Source of the DNA: Skermania piniformis | GTDB taxonomy: Bacteria > Actinomycetota > Actinomycetes > Mycobacteriales > Mycobacteriaceae | DNA: 64,000 nucleotides | Direction: 5' to 3' | NCBI RefSeq assembly: GCF_019285775.1 | Contig: NZ_CP079105.1 | Span: 1,674,001 to 1,738,000 of the forward strand | Shown: positions 46,940-56,600 of the stretch, in pieces | Numbering within the stretch: the stretch's first letter is position 1 | Layout: the number at the start of each line of letters is the position of its first letter | Position numbers and translations under genes: made by a program | The notes under the pieces: generated by a model | The model's input: only the letters and a program-made list of their open reading frames with translations | The model's database searches: none | Told to the model about the DNA's origin: nothing

Positions 46940-48014
46940 TTCGCCGGCCGAGGCGGAGTTCCGGACTCGGCTGCGAGCCTGGCTGGCCGAGCACGCCGGC
47001 GCGTTCCCGACCGAAGGCGACAAGTATTGGGCGCGGGCCGGCGAGTGGCACCAGGCGCTCTACGGGGCCGGCTTCTTCGGCTTGTCCTGGCCGGCCGAGC
47101 TCGGCGGACAAGGCCTGCCGCCGGTCTACGACGTGATCCTGGACGAGGAGTTGGCGGCGGCCGGGGCGCCCGCTCGGCCCAGCCTGGGCTATCTGGTCGC
47201 CGGACTCGGCCGGCACGCGAGTTCGGAACTGCAGCAACGCTTTCTACCCGGCATGATCGACGGGTCGCAGCGCTGGTGTCAGGGTTTCAGCGAGCCCGAC
47301 GCCGGCTCGGACCTCGCCTCGTTGCGCACCACCGCCATCCGGGACGGCGACGAGTACGTGATCCACGGCCACAAGATCTGGACCAGCTACTCCGACGTGG
47401 CCGACTGGTGTTTGCTGCTCGCCCGCACCGATCCGAATGCACCACGGCACAAGGGGATCTCCGGCTTCATCGTCTCCATGCACCAGCCCGGCATCGAGCA
47501 GCGCCCGCTGACGATGATCAGCGGCGTCACCAAGGAGTTCGGGCAGGTGCTGTTCGACGGTGCGCGGGTTCCGGCGGCACAGATGGTGGGCGCTCCGGGC
47601 AACGGCTGGAAGCTGGCGATGACCGTCGTCGGGCATGAACGCGAACCGTCCACCCTCGGCTTCGCCGCGCGTTACGCCAAGACGGTGCGGTTGCTGCAGG
47701 AGCGTGTGAACGGGCCGGCGCCGGAGGAACTCTCGTGGGCGGCGGTGCAATCGGAGATGCTCCGGCTGCACGTGCGGCGGCGGTTGTCCGAGCAGCTGGA
47801 CGGAGTTACCCACGGCCCGGACGGCTCCTTGGACAAGCTGCTGATGACCTGGGTGGAGCAGTCGGTCGGGCACGCGGCACTCGCTGTTGCCGGCACCGGC
47901 GACGACGCGATGTTCGGCACCTATCTGTACAGCCGGGCGCAGTCGGTCATGGGCGGCACGTCCCAGATCCAGAAGAACATCATCGCCACCCGCATCCTCG
48001 ACCTGGGAGCCTGA
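46926..48014 (+). CDS. Acyl-CoA dehydrogenase, large subunit of the pair
   Basis: 362 residues from GTG 46926. N-terminal half: YGAGFFGLSWPAELGGQGLPPVYDVILDEEL; FAD/substrate block: WCQGFSEPDAGSDLASLRTTA and GHKIWTSYSDVADWCLLLART. C-terminal: QSVMGGTSQIQKNIIATRILDL. It carries the FAD-contacting region of the heteromer, while the small subunit supplies the other half. The stop codon is followed immediately by the hydratase gene (ATG 48016, overlapping spacing of one base). Confidence 0.88.
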   Translation: MDYRDSPAEAEFRTRLRAWLAEHAGAFPTEGDKYWARAGEWHQALYGAGFFGLSWPAELGGQGLPPVYDVILDEELAAAGAPARPSLGYLVAGLGRHASSELQQRFLPGMIDGSQRWCQGFSEPDAGSDLASLRTTAIRDGDEYVIHGHKIWTSYSDVADWCLLLARTDPNAPRHKGISGFIVSMHQPGIEQRPLTMISGVTKEFGQVLFDGARVPAAQMVGAPGNGWKLAMTVVGHEREPSTLGFAARYAKTVRLLQERVNGPAPEELSWAAVQSEMLRLHVRRRLSEQLDGVTHGPDGSLDKLLMTWVEQSVGHAALAVAGTGDDAMFGTYLYSRAQSVMGGTSQIQKNIIATRILDLGA

Positions 48015-48015
48015 C

Positions 48016-48783
48016 ATGTACGACGTGCCCGCGGAGATTCTTGTCGAGGCCGAAGGCCCGCTGCGGATCATCACGCTGAATCGCCCGGATGCGTACAACG
48101 CGGTCGACGACGCACTGCACACCGGCCTGGCGAAGCTCTGGCCGCAGCTGAACGAGGACCGACAGGCGCGGGTGGCGGTACTCACCGGCGCCGGCAAAGC
48201 CTTCTCCGCCGGCGGGGATTTCGGCTATCTCGCCGAGCTGGCTCAGGATGCGGATCTGCGGGCGAAGACCATCGCGCACGGCCGGGAGATCGTGCTGGGT
48301 ATGGCGCGCTGCCGATTACCGGTGGTCGCGGCGGTGAACGGCCCGGCGGTCGGTCTCGGCTGCAGCCTGGTGGCCCTGAGCGACATCGTCTACATCGCCG
48401 AGGCGGCCTACCTGAAGGATCCGCATGTGCAGGTGGGCCTGGTGGCGGCGGACGGCGGCCCGCTCACCTGGCCGCTGCACACCAGCCTGTTGCTGGCCAA
48501 GGAGTACGCGCTCACCGGTGCGAAGATTCCGGCCGAGCGCGCTCGGGAGATGGGCCTGGTGAACCACGTCGTCGCGGACCCGATGAGCGAAGCGCTGGCC
48601 TGCGCCGAACGGATGCTGGAATTGCCACGCCAAGCGGTGGAATCGACCAAGCGGCTACTCAACCTGCATCTGGAACGGGCGGTGCTGGCCACGCTCGACT
48701 TCGCCATGACCGCCGAGGATCTGTCTTTCCAGACCGAGGACTTCCGTGCCGTGATTGCCGGCCTGACCGCCAAGTCGGGTTAG
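48016..48783 (+). CDS. Enoyl-CoA hydratase/isomerase
   Basis: 255-residue crotonase. LRIITLNRPDAYNAVDDALHTGL, oxyanion loop AGKAFSAGGDFGYLAELA, and second block VVAAVNGPAVGLGCSLVALSDIVY. At the usual catalytic Glu positions it has Gly-rich and AADGG sequence (VQVGLVAADGGPLTWP), so one Glu is replaced by Asp/Ala-like residues; isomerase, hydrolase or lyase activity is as likely as hydration. Last intact gene of the catabolic operon. A hairpin follows at 48798. Confidence 0.85.
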   Translation: MYDVPAEILVEAEGPLRIITLNRPDAYNAVDDALHTGLAKLWPQLNEDRQARVAVLTGAGKAFSAGGDFGYLAELAQDADLRAKTIAHGREIVLGMARCRLPVVAAVNGPAVGLGCSLVALSDIVYIAEAAYLKDPHVQVGLVAADGGPLTWPLHTSLLLAKEYALTGAKIPAERAREMGLVNHVVADPMSEALACAERMLELPRQAVESTKRLLNLHLERAVLATLDFAMTAEDLSFQTEDFRAVIAGLTAKSG

Positions 48784-48797
48784 CGCGCCGCCGCCCG

Positions 48798-48827
48798 CCC
48801 GCCCACCGTCTTATTAGTGGGTGCGGG
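48798..48827 (+). terminator. Hairpin after the catabolic operon
   Basis: CCCGCCCAC (48798-48806) pairs with GTGGG-T-GCGGG (48817-48827), leaving a small bulge and a 10-base AT-rich loop. It lies 15 bases after the hydratase stop. Confidence 0.5.
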
Positions 48828-48833
48828 AACGGC

Positions 48834-48991
48834 TCAGCCGGGGTCCGGCGCCACCAGTCGTCGATCGGCATGGCGCGGCCCGATGATCTGCAATCCGACC
48901 GGCAGCCCGGCGGCGGTGAACCGCAGGGCACGCTGATCGGGGGCTGTTGGGTCAGGTTGAACGGATAGGTGAACGGTGTCCATTCGGTCCA
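48834..48991 (-). pseudogene. Amidase C-terminal fragment, frameshifted
   Basis: Two frames together give an amidase-signature C-terminus: WTEWTPFTYPFNLTQQP with VPCG (48991-48920), then after a frame change near 48921 FTAAGLPVGLQIIGPRHAD. The catalytic Ser-Lys part is absent. Minus strand, directly after the GntR fragment. Decayed remnant. Confidence 0.75.
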
Positions 48992-49066
48992 CCGGCGGCC
49001 GGCATCTCCCGCTGGCCGCTGCCGGCTCGCCTCGAACGAGGCGCCCACGAGCAGGCCGAGCGGGGT

Positions 49067-49378
49067 TGCCCTCGAACACGGCACGCGCGGCAGCGGTCTC
49101 GACGGCCTCACGTGCGGCGTAGATCTCCATGATGTCGAGCGGGGTCAGCTCGATCACGAACACGCCCGGTTGCGCTGGCTGACCAGCAGCCCCTCCTGTG
49201 CCAGGCGCTGGAATGCCTCGCGTACCGGGCCGCGGGAGACGCGCTGTTGCCCAGCAATACGCGCCTCGCTCAGCTGCTCACCCGGGCGGTGGGACCCGTC
49301 CAGGATCCGCTCGCGCAGCTGGCCGGAGATCACCACCGAGGTCTGCGGTGCGTTCGGCGGCGTCAGCTGCCGGCCCAT
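49067..49378 (-). pseudogene. GntR/FadR-type regulator, broken by a one-base deletion
   Basis: The winged-helix part is intact from ATG 49378: LRERILDGSHRPGEQLSEARI and VSRGPVREAFQRLAQEGLLV, then a stop at 49154. One frame over, the FCD domain begins (FVIELTPLDIMEIYAAREAVETAAA) and dies at about 49067. A single missing G near 49168 separates the two. It may once have controlled the neighbouring catabolic genes. Confidence 0.8.
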
Positions 49379-49429
49379 CCGGGATTCCGTGGGATGGCCG
49401 GGTACGGTACTCGAGAAACTAGCGATCCT

Positions 49430-49489
49430 GACCCGGCCGTCCTCCCGGCCCAGGCCGGATTGCTCGATTCCGCCGAACGGTGCGGCCGT
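49430..49489 (-). pseudogene. Aldehyde dehydrogenase C-terminal fragment
   Basis: AAPFGGIEQSGLGREDG is the C-terminal signature of aldehyde dehydrogenases (PFGGxxxSGxGRE). It lies in frame with the GntR fragment and directly abuts an aminotransferase fragment in another frame. Only about 20 residues remain. The pairing with a class III aminotransferase suggests a former GABA or diamine pathway (inference). Confidence 0.7.
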
Positions 49490-49673
49490 GGAAGGCGACG
49501 ATATTCGACCGGTTGGTCGCCATCTTCGCCAGTCCTACCGCGGCCTCGACCGCTTCCGTGCCCGAGTTGACGAAGAACAGCGAATCGAGTCCCGGCGGCA
49601 GGTACTCGCCTAGCTTGTCGGTCAGTTCCAACAGTGGGCGGTTCGGGTCGGTGGTGGTCTGCGTATGGATCAC
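49476..49673 (-). pseudogene. Class III aminotransferase fragment
   Basis: NRPLLELTDKLGEYLPPG, then DSLFFVNSGTEAVEAAVGLAKMATNR and NIVAFHGRT, match the N-terminal third of 4-aminobutyrate-type aminotransferases (GTEAVE binds the PLP phosphate). The frame then runs into aldehyde-dehydrogenase sequence out of phase. No PLP Lys remains. An internal deletion joined two genes. Confidence 0.8.
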
Positions 49674-49776
49674 CGAGCCGACCTGCGCACGGCCGGCCTC
49701 GGCTCCTATGCTCGACCGGGATCAGGAGATCGTGGACAATATACAACGCGTCACGCGTGGCGACTATGCTGCGGGC

Positions 49777-50562
49777 ATGGCCGATCTGGCGATCACGGCT
49801 GCCTACACCGCGCAGGTATGGGCCTGGGGCGGCTTTCCGTGTGCCGAGCTGTGCGTCAGCGCCGACAGCAAGCGGGTGTTCGACGCGACCAACGCGGTGC
49901 TCGGGGTCATGCGCCGCGGCACGCCGTTGCGTTATGGGTTGGTGCACCGACACGCGATGATCGATCACCTTCTGCAGGTGCAGCGCCCGCAGCGGATTGT
50001 CGAGCTTGCCGCCGGCTTCTCGCAGCGGGGGGCGGCGATGAGCGCCGACTCGGACCTGGACTACGTGGAAGTCGACCTCCCCGAGGTCGTCGCGCACAAG
50101 CGGGCGCTGCTCGAACGTACGGACGCGGGCCGCGCGGTGCTCGCGCGGCCGAACTACCGACTGGTCGCCGATGATGTCGCGACGTACCAGCTACCACCTG
50201 CGGATGTGGTCGTCGCCGAAGGGCTGATGATGTACCTCGGCGCGGCGGCACGTCACCAGCTGTTCACCAAGGCCGCCGGCGGCGCGATCGGTCGGTTGGT
50301 TTTCGATCTGACGCCGACGAACGACGAACCCGCGCCGGGCATCACCGGTCGGCTACTCGATACCGCGATGAAGCGATTCACGAACGGGCGTTCGTTCGAG
50401 CGCGACGTGCGAACTCGGGCGGACATGTCGGCCGAGTTGCGCACAGCCGGGTTCGGTCGGGTCGATGTCATCGGGGCGGCCGAGGTCGCGCGCGACTGGA
50501 ACCTGCCGCACCCGGATCGTCGAACCCCGACAGTGATATTCACCGCCGACCGCGATCTGTAG
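49777..50562 (+). CDS. LCMT/PPM-type S-adenosylmethionine methyltransferase
   Basis: 261 residues from ATG 49777; an in-frame ATG at 49709 would add 23 residues from a non-conserved region. FDATNAVLGVMRRGTPLRYGLVHRHAMIDHLL, SAM-binding VELAAGFSQRGAAM, acidic strand VEVDLPEV, and VVVAEGLMMYLGAAA fit leucine-carboxyl-methyltransferase-like O-methyltransferases common near PKS genes. TATGCT at 49765-49770 sits seven bases before the ATG, suggesting a leaderless transcript. It faces the synthase operon across 64 bases. A role methylating an acid or hydroxyl of the product is inferred. Confidence 0.82.
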   Translation: MADLAITAAYTAQVWAWGGFPCAELCVSADSKRVFDATNAVLGVMRRGTPLRYGLVHRHAMIDHLLQVQRPQRIVELAAGFSQRGAAMSADSDLDYVEVDLPEVVAHKRALLERTDAGRAVLARPNYRLVADDVATYQLPPADVVVAEGLMMYLGAAARHQLFTKAAGGAIGRLVFDLTPTNDEPAPGITGRLLDTAMKRFTNGRSFERDVRTRADMSAELRTAGFGRVDVIGAAEVARDWNLPHPDRRTPTVIFTADRDL

Positions 50563-50612
50563 TACGTTCGGATGGTTCAGCCGGATATGGCTATGCACCA
50601 AAGAGCTTGATC

Positions 50613-50618
50613 TATATT
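50613..50618 (+). promoter_or_regulatory. Candidate -10 for the PKS operon, leaderless start
   Basis: TATATT at 50613-50618 is nine bases before the GTG at 50627, with no ribosome binding site between. This fits a leaderless transcript starting at or beside the start codon. The 64-base gap after the methyltransferase gene leaves room for its own promoter. Confidence 0.45.
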
Positions 50619-50626
50619 CTGCCCGA

Positions 50627-53600
50627 GTGAATATCGCCGACCGGCGCGCAGCGGAATCGGACGAGGTTATCGTTCTGACCCCGTTCGAGCGACCTGATGT
50701 CGGCATCGTAGTCGCGGCCGGTCGGGCCGGGATCTCAGCGGTGCTCGACTGCGGGCACGATCGGGTCGTAGCCGAGCGCGCGCTCGCTGCCGCGGCCCGC
50801 TCGGTCGATACGTTCGGCGCGCTGGTGCGCGAGCCGATCGATCTGCCGGCCAACGTGAGTTCGGTGATCGTCACTCGGCCCGAGGACGTCTCGCGCTACC
50901 TGCCGCGCCGGGTGCTGGTCCAGGTGACCTCGGTCGACGAGGCAAGGGCCGCAGTGGCGGCGGGCGCATCTGGGGTGATAGCGAAAGGTTGCGAGGCGGG
51001 TGGCCGGGTCGGCGACGAGACGACTTTCGTACTGGTGCAGCGGCTGATCGCAATTTTCGATGCTGCTCCCGGCGGTGTCGGGGTCTGGGCGCAGGGTGGA
51101 ATCGGCGAGCACACCGCGGCCGCATGTGTCGCCGGTGGTGCGGCCGGCGTCGTGCTCGACAGCCAGCTCGCCCTGCTGCCCGAATCTTCTCTGCCGGAAT
51201 CGATTCGATCCGCAGTTCGGGCGATGGACGGCAGCGAGACGAAGATCGTCGATGGTCATCGGGTCCTGGACCGCCCCGGTTCGGTGGAGTCACCGGCGAC
51301 GGTGCCGATCGGCCAGGACGGCGCGTTCGCCCATCGATTTGCGCGGTTCGGTTCGGTCGCGGCCGCAGTGGCGCAATTGCATTCTGCGATCGCCGGGCAC
51401 CGGCTGCTGGCGGCCCGGCACCGGCCGCTCGCTCCGGACGCGCCGTTCGCCGCCGCACACGGCCTGCGGTACCCGATCGCGCAGGGACCGATGTCGCGAG
51501 TGTCGGATCGGGCGCGCTTTGCCCAGGCGGTCGCCATGGCCGGGGGGCTGCCGTTCCTCGCACTCAGCCTGATGGACGGAGCGGAGGTACGGGCACTGCT
51601 GACCGAGACGACGGCACTGCTCGGCGACCGACCGTGGGGTGTCGGAATCCTCGGGTTCGTGCCACCGGACGTCCGGGATGCGCAACTTGCCGTCATCACG
51701 GACTTCGCTCCGTCGGTGGCGCTGATCGCCGGCGGGCTTCCGGCGCAGACGCGACCACTCGAGGCGCACGGCATTCCGGCCTATCTGCACGCTCCCTCGC
51801 CCGGGTTGCTCGACATGTTCCTGCGGGACGGCGCGCGTCGCTTCGTTTTCGAGGGCAGCGAGTGCGGCGGGCACGTCGGGCCGCGCACCAGCTTCGCCTT
51901 GTGGGAGTTGCAGATCGAGCGATTGCTGAACCATCCCAGGCCGGACGAGCTGAGCGTGTTGTTCGCCGGGGGTATCCACGATGCGCGTTCGGCCGCCATG
52001 GTCGCCGTGCTGGCGGCCCCGCTTGCCGCCCGGGGAGTACGGGTTGGCGTCTTGCTGGGCACCGCATACCTGTTCACTACGGAAGCGGTTGCGGCCGGGG
52101 CGATCGAGCCGGGCTTCCAGGAAGTGGCCCTGGCCTGCGATCACACGGCTCTGCTGGAGACGTCGCCGGGACACGCCACCCGCTGCGCCGACACGGCCTA
52201 TGTCCGGACGTTCGAGCAGCAGGCGCAGCGCCTCGCCGAACTCGAGGTGGCACCGAAAAAAGCATGGGCAGAACTCGAGCAGCTGAACCTCGGCCGTCTG
52301 CGAATCGCGGCCAAAGGGCTTCGGCGGGACGGGCCGGCGATCGTCCGAGTGCCGCCGGAAGTTCAGCGGCGTGACGCCATGTACATGATCGGGCAGGTCG
52401 CGGCGCTGCACGAGGCGACCTGCTCGATCGCCGAATTGCACGACGACGTCAGCGTTCGCGGAACTGCTCTCGTCAGATCGGACCTCGACGAGGAAGACCG
52501 GCGCACAACGAATCTCGATCGGCCGGACGACATCGCAGTGGTCGGCGTCGCGGCGATCTATCCCGGTGCGGCTGACACCGAAACGTTCTGGGCCAACATT
52601 GTCGCCGGTACCGACGCGGTGCGTGAGGTTCCGCCCGAGCGGTGGAGCGTCGAGACCTTCTACGATCCGGCCGCCACCGACGGCCGAAAGACGCCGAGCA
52701 AGTGGGGCGGATTTCTCGACGAGGTGCCGTTCGATCCGCTCGAGTACGGAATTCCGCCCAGGTCACTCACCGCCATCGAGCCGGTCCAGCTGCTCGCGCT
52801 GGAGACCGCGCGGCGGGCCCTCGACGACGCCGGGTACGGCGAGCGCGAGTTCGACCGGTCCCGCACCGCGGTGATCTTCGGCGCCGAAGCTGGCACCGAC
52901 CTGTCGAGTGCATACAACTTCCGCGCGATGTTCCCGCACTGGGTCGGTCGGCTTTCGTCGGAACTCGACGACGCACTCCCGGCGCTGTCGGAAGATTCGT
53001 TCGCCGGCGTGCTCGCCAACGTGGTGGCCGGGCGGATCGCGAATCGGCTTGATCTCGGCGGGGTGAGTTACACCGTCGACGCAGCGTGCGCTGCCTCGCT
53101 GGCCGCGCTCGACATCGCCGCCAAGGAACTCGCCACCGGATCCGCCGACATGGTGTTATGTGGCGGCGCTGATCTGCACAACAGCATCAACGACTATCTG
53201 ATGTTTGCCAGCGTGCAGGCGCTGTCCCCGACCGGCAGATGCCACACCTTCGATGCGAAAGCCGACGGCACGGTCCTCGGTGAGGGTGTCGGCTGCGTGG
53301 TTCTCAAACGCCTTGCTGACGCCGAGCGAGACGGCGATCGGATCTACGCTGTGATCAAGGCGATCGCTGGGACGAGTGACGGCAAGGGACTGGGCCTCAC
53401 TGCGCCCGGCAAAGCAGGCCAGATGCGCGCGCTCGACCGCGCGTATCGGCAGGCCGGAATCTCGCCGGCTGCCGTCGGACTGGTCGAGGCGCACGGCACC
53501 GGTACGGTCATCGGCGACCGGACTGAACTGGCGGCGTTGACCGAGGTGTACCAGCAGGCGGGGGCGGCGTCGGGCGGATGTGTGCTCGGTTCGGTCAAGT

Positions 53601-56600
53601 CTCAGATCGGGCACACCAAGTGCGCGGCCGGCATAGCCGGTCTGATCAAGGCGACGCTCGCGATCCACCATGGCGTGTTGCCGCCGACCGCGAACCTGGA
53701 CCAGCCGATCGACGAGTGGCAACCGGGGACCAGCCCCTTCGCGTTTCTCGATAGTGCCCGGCCCTGGACCGCGGCCACCCGGGTCGCCGCGGTGAGCGCA
53801 TTCGGCTTCGGCGGGGCCAACTTCCACGCGGTGCTGCGCTCGTACGCCCCGGCGCGGACAGCCGATCGATGGCCCACCGAGCTCGTCCTGGCCCGAGGCC
53901 GGGATCGCGCGACTGCGCTCGCCCGGATCGAGCAACTCCTGGCGGATCGGCCGCGGCTGCGTGATCTCGCCCGGACTGCAGCCGCAGATCCCGGACCGGT
54001 GCAGCTGGCCGTCGTGGCGGGCTCGCTCGACGAGGTCCGGGAAGCGGCGGCGAAGCCGGCCGACGCCGAGCTGGGCGGAGCTATCGCATTCCTGTGCCCG
54101 GGGCAGGGCAGCCAGCGGCCGGGGATGCTCGCCGACTTGTTCCTCAGGTTCCCGCTGCTGCATCGATGGCTCGAGTTCGGGGCTGCCTGGCTACCGAAGA
54201 TCTATCCGCCGCAGGCGTTCACTGCCGAGACACGGGCCGCGCAGCGCGCCGCTCTCACCGATACCCGGGTGGCCCAGCCGGCACTCGGGGTCGTCGACTC
54301 CGCGGTAGCCGAGTTGCTGCAGTTGTTCGGTGTGCGGCCCGACATGGTCGGTGGCCACAGCTATGGTGAGCTCGCCGCACTCGGCGTTGCCGGCGTGTTC
54401 ACCGAGGCTGATCTGGTCGAGGTCAGTGCTGCGCGCGGTGACTGTATCGCAGCGGCTGCCGAGCCGGGGGTGATGGTTGCGGTCAAGGCGTCGGCGACCG
54501 TAACCGCGCCGCTGTTGACCGGTGATGTGGTGGTCGCCAACCACAACTCGCCGAGTGAGTGCGTGATCGCGGGCACCCGGGCGGCGATCGACGCATCCCT
54601 CGCGCAGATCGCCGCTGCAGGTTTCGCCACCAGACGGATCGACGTCGGGTGCGCGTTCCACAGCCCGCTCGTCGCGCGGGCGGGCGCGGCATTCGCCGAA
54701 CGTCTTGCGTCGGTACCGGTGCACCCGCCCCGTATCCCAGTGTGGTCGAACGTCACTGCCGCACCGCATCGGCCGGACACGATTCGCGACGCACTTGCCG
54801 CACAGATAACGCAGCCGGTGCGGTTCGCCGAGCAGATCGAGGCGATGTATGCCGCCGGTGCCCGGATCTTCGTCGAGACCGGGCCGGGCCGGGTGCTCAG
54901 CCGGCTCACGCGCGAGATCCTCGGAGATCGACCCCATCTCGCGGTGGCGGTGGAGGATGGCTTGCTGCCGGCATTGGCTCGGCTGGCCGGCGCCGGAGTT
55001 CCGGTCGATCCGGCACCGCTGTTCTGGGATCGCGACGCGGTCCTCCTGGATACCGCGCACCGGTCCGACGCACGGCACGGCACGGCACGTCCGACGGCCT
55101 GGCTGGTAAACGGCCAGCGCGCGCGGCCGGCAACTGCCGAGCCACCGAAACCGGTGATCCCGGTGGCCGCGGCCCCGACCACCGCCGATCCGGCGGAGGT
55201 GGTCGTCGAGTACCTCCGCAACATGCGCTCGATGATCGCCACGCAACGTGACGTGCTGCTCGCCTACCTCGGTAGCGGGGCTCCGCACCCCGCCCCGGAA
55301 CCAACGAGTGACCCACTCGCGCCGTCACCCCGGGCGGTCGAAGCCGGGTTACCGGCGCCGCAGCCGCCTGTGGTGACCGATCCGCTGCAGTTGGTGCTCT
55401 CGATCGTCGGTGAGCGCACCGGCTATCCGATCGAGACGCTCGGCGTCGACCTCGATCTGGAGGCGGATCTGGGTATCGATTCGATCAAACGGATCGAGAT
55501 CGTCGGTGTACTCGCGCAGCGGTTGGGATCGCGGATCGACAACGGGGGCCGCGATCAGGAGGCGGTGGTCGATCAGGATGCGGTGGTCGAGGAACTTGCG
55601 ACGCGCAAGACCCTCGGCGAGCTCGTCGCCTGGTCGACCGATCGAATGGCCGGACGGCCGGCGGATACGCAGGCGCCTGCGGTGTCGGTGCCCGCGGTGT
55701 CGGTGTCCGCACCGGTCGGGCGCTACCGGCTGGAGGTGGTACCGGCACCGCTGGTGGATGGCGATCGCGCGGGCACGCAGATCGCGATCTGTGCCGACGG
55801 ACCGGCCGGTCGCGAGCTCGCCGACATGCTGCGCGCAGACGGCGCGGACGTGCAGCAGGTGGCGCCCGGTACACCGATCGGCGATGTCGATACGTTTGTC
55901 GACCTGACCCCCGGCCACGACGTGGTTGCGATGCGTGGCCGGTTCGAGCGGATCCGTGAGGCTGCACTCGGTGGTGCGCAGAAGATCCTGGTCGCGACGA
56001 CGAGCGATGACCTCGGTCGGGCCGAAGGTACCGGCGGCCCCGCCGGGCTGATCCGGACTCTGGCGCTGGAATGGCCCGGGATCACTGCGCGGGCCGTACA
56101 CCTCGAGTCCGAGTGTGATACGGCGACCACGTTGCGCACCGAGCTGCGCGTCGCCGACCGCACCGTCGAGGTGGGCTACGTCGGCGGCAACCGGGTGCGG
56201 CCGGAGATCGTCGCGGCCGCGCTCCCGACGGTCGATCGGCCATTCCCGCTCGACGCGGAATCGGTAGTACTCGTCACCGGCGGGGCGCGCGGTATCACGG
56301 CGAAGGCGGCGATCGCGATCGCCGAGCGCTACGGCTGCCGGATCGAACTGATCGGTCGGTCGCCCATCCCAGCCGACGAGGATCCGGCGCTGGCAGGTGC
56401 GGTCGACGCGCGGTCGCTGCGGTCGCTGCTCGCCGCCGATGTGGCCGCCCCGGCCGAGATCGAGGCGCGCTGCCGCCGCGTGCTCGCCGACCGGGAGATT
56501 CGGGCGACCCTCGCCGCGCTCGGGGAACTCGGGTCCTACCGGGTCGCCGACGTCCGCTCGGCCGAGTTCGGCGACCTGATCGACGAGCTCTATGCGATCC

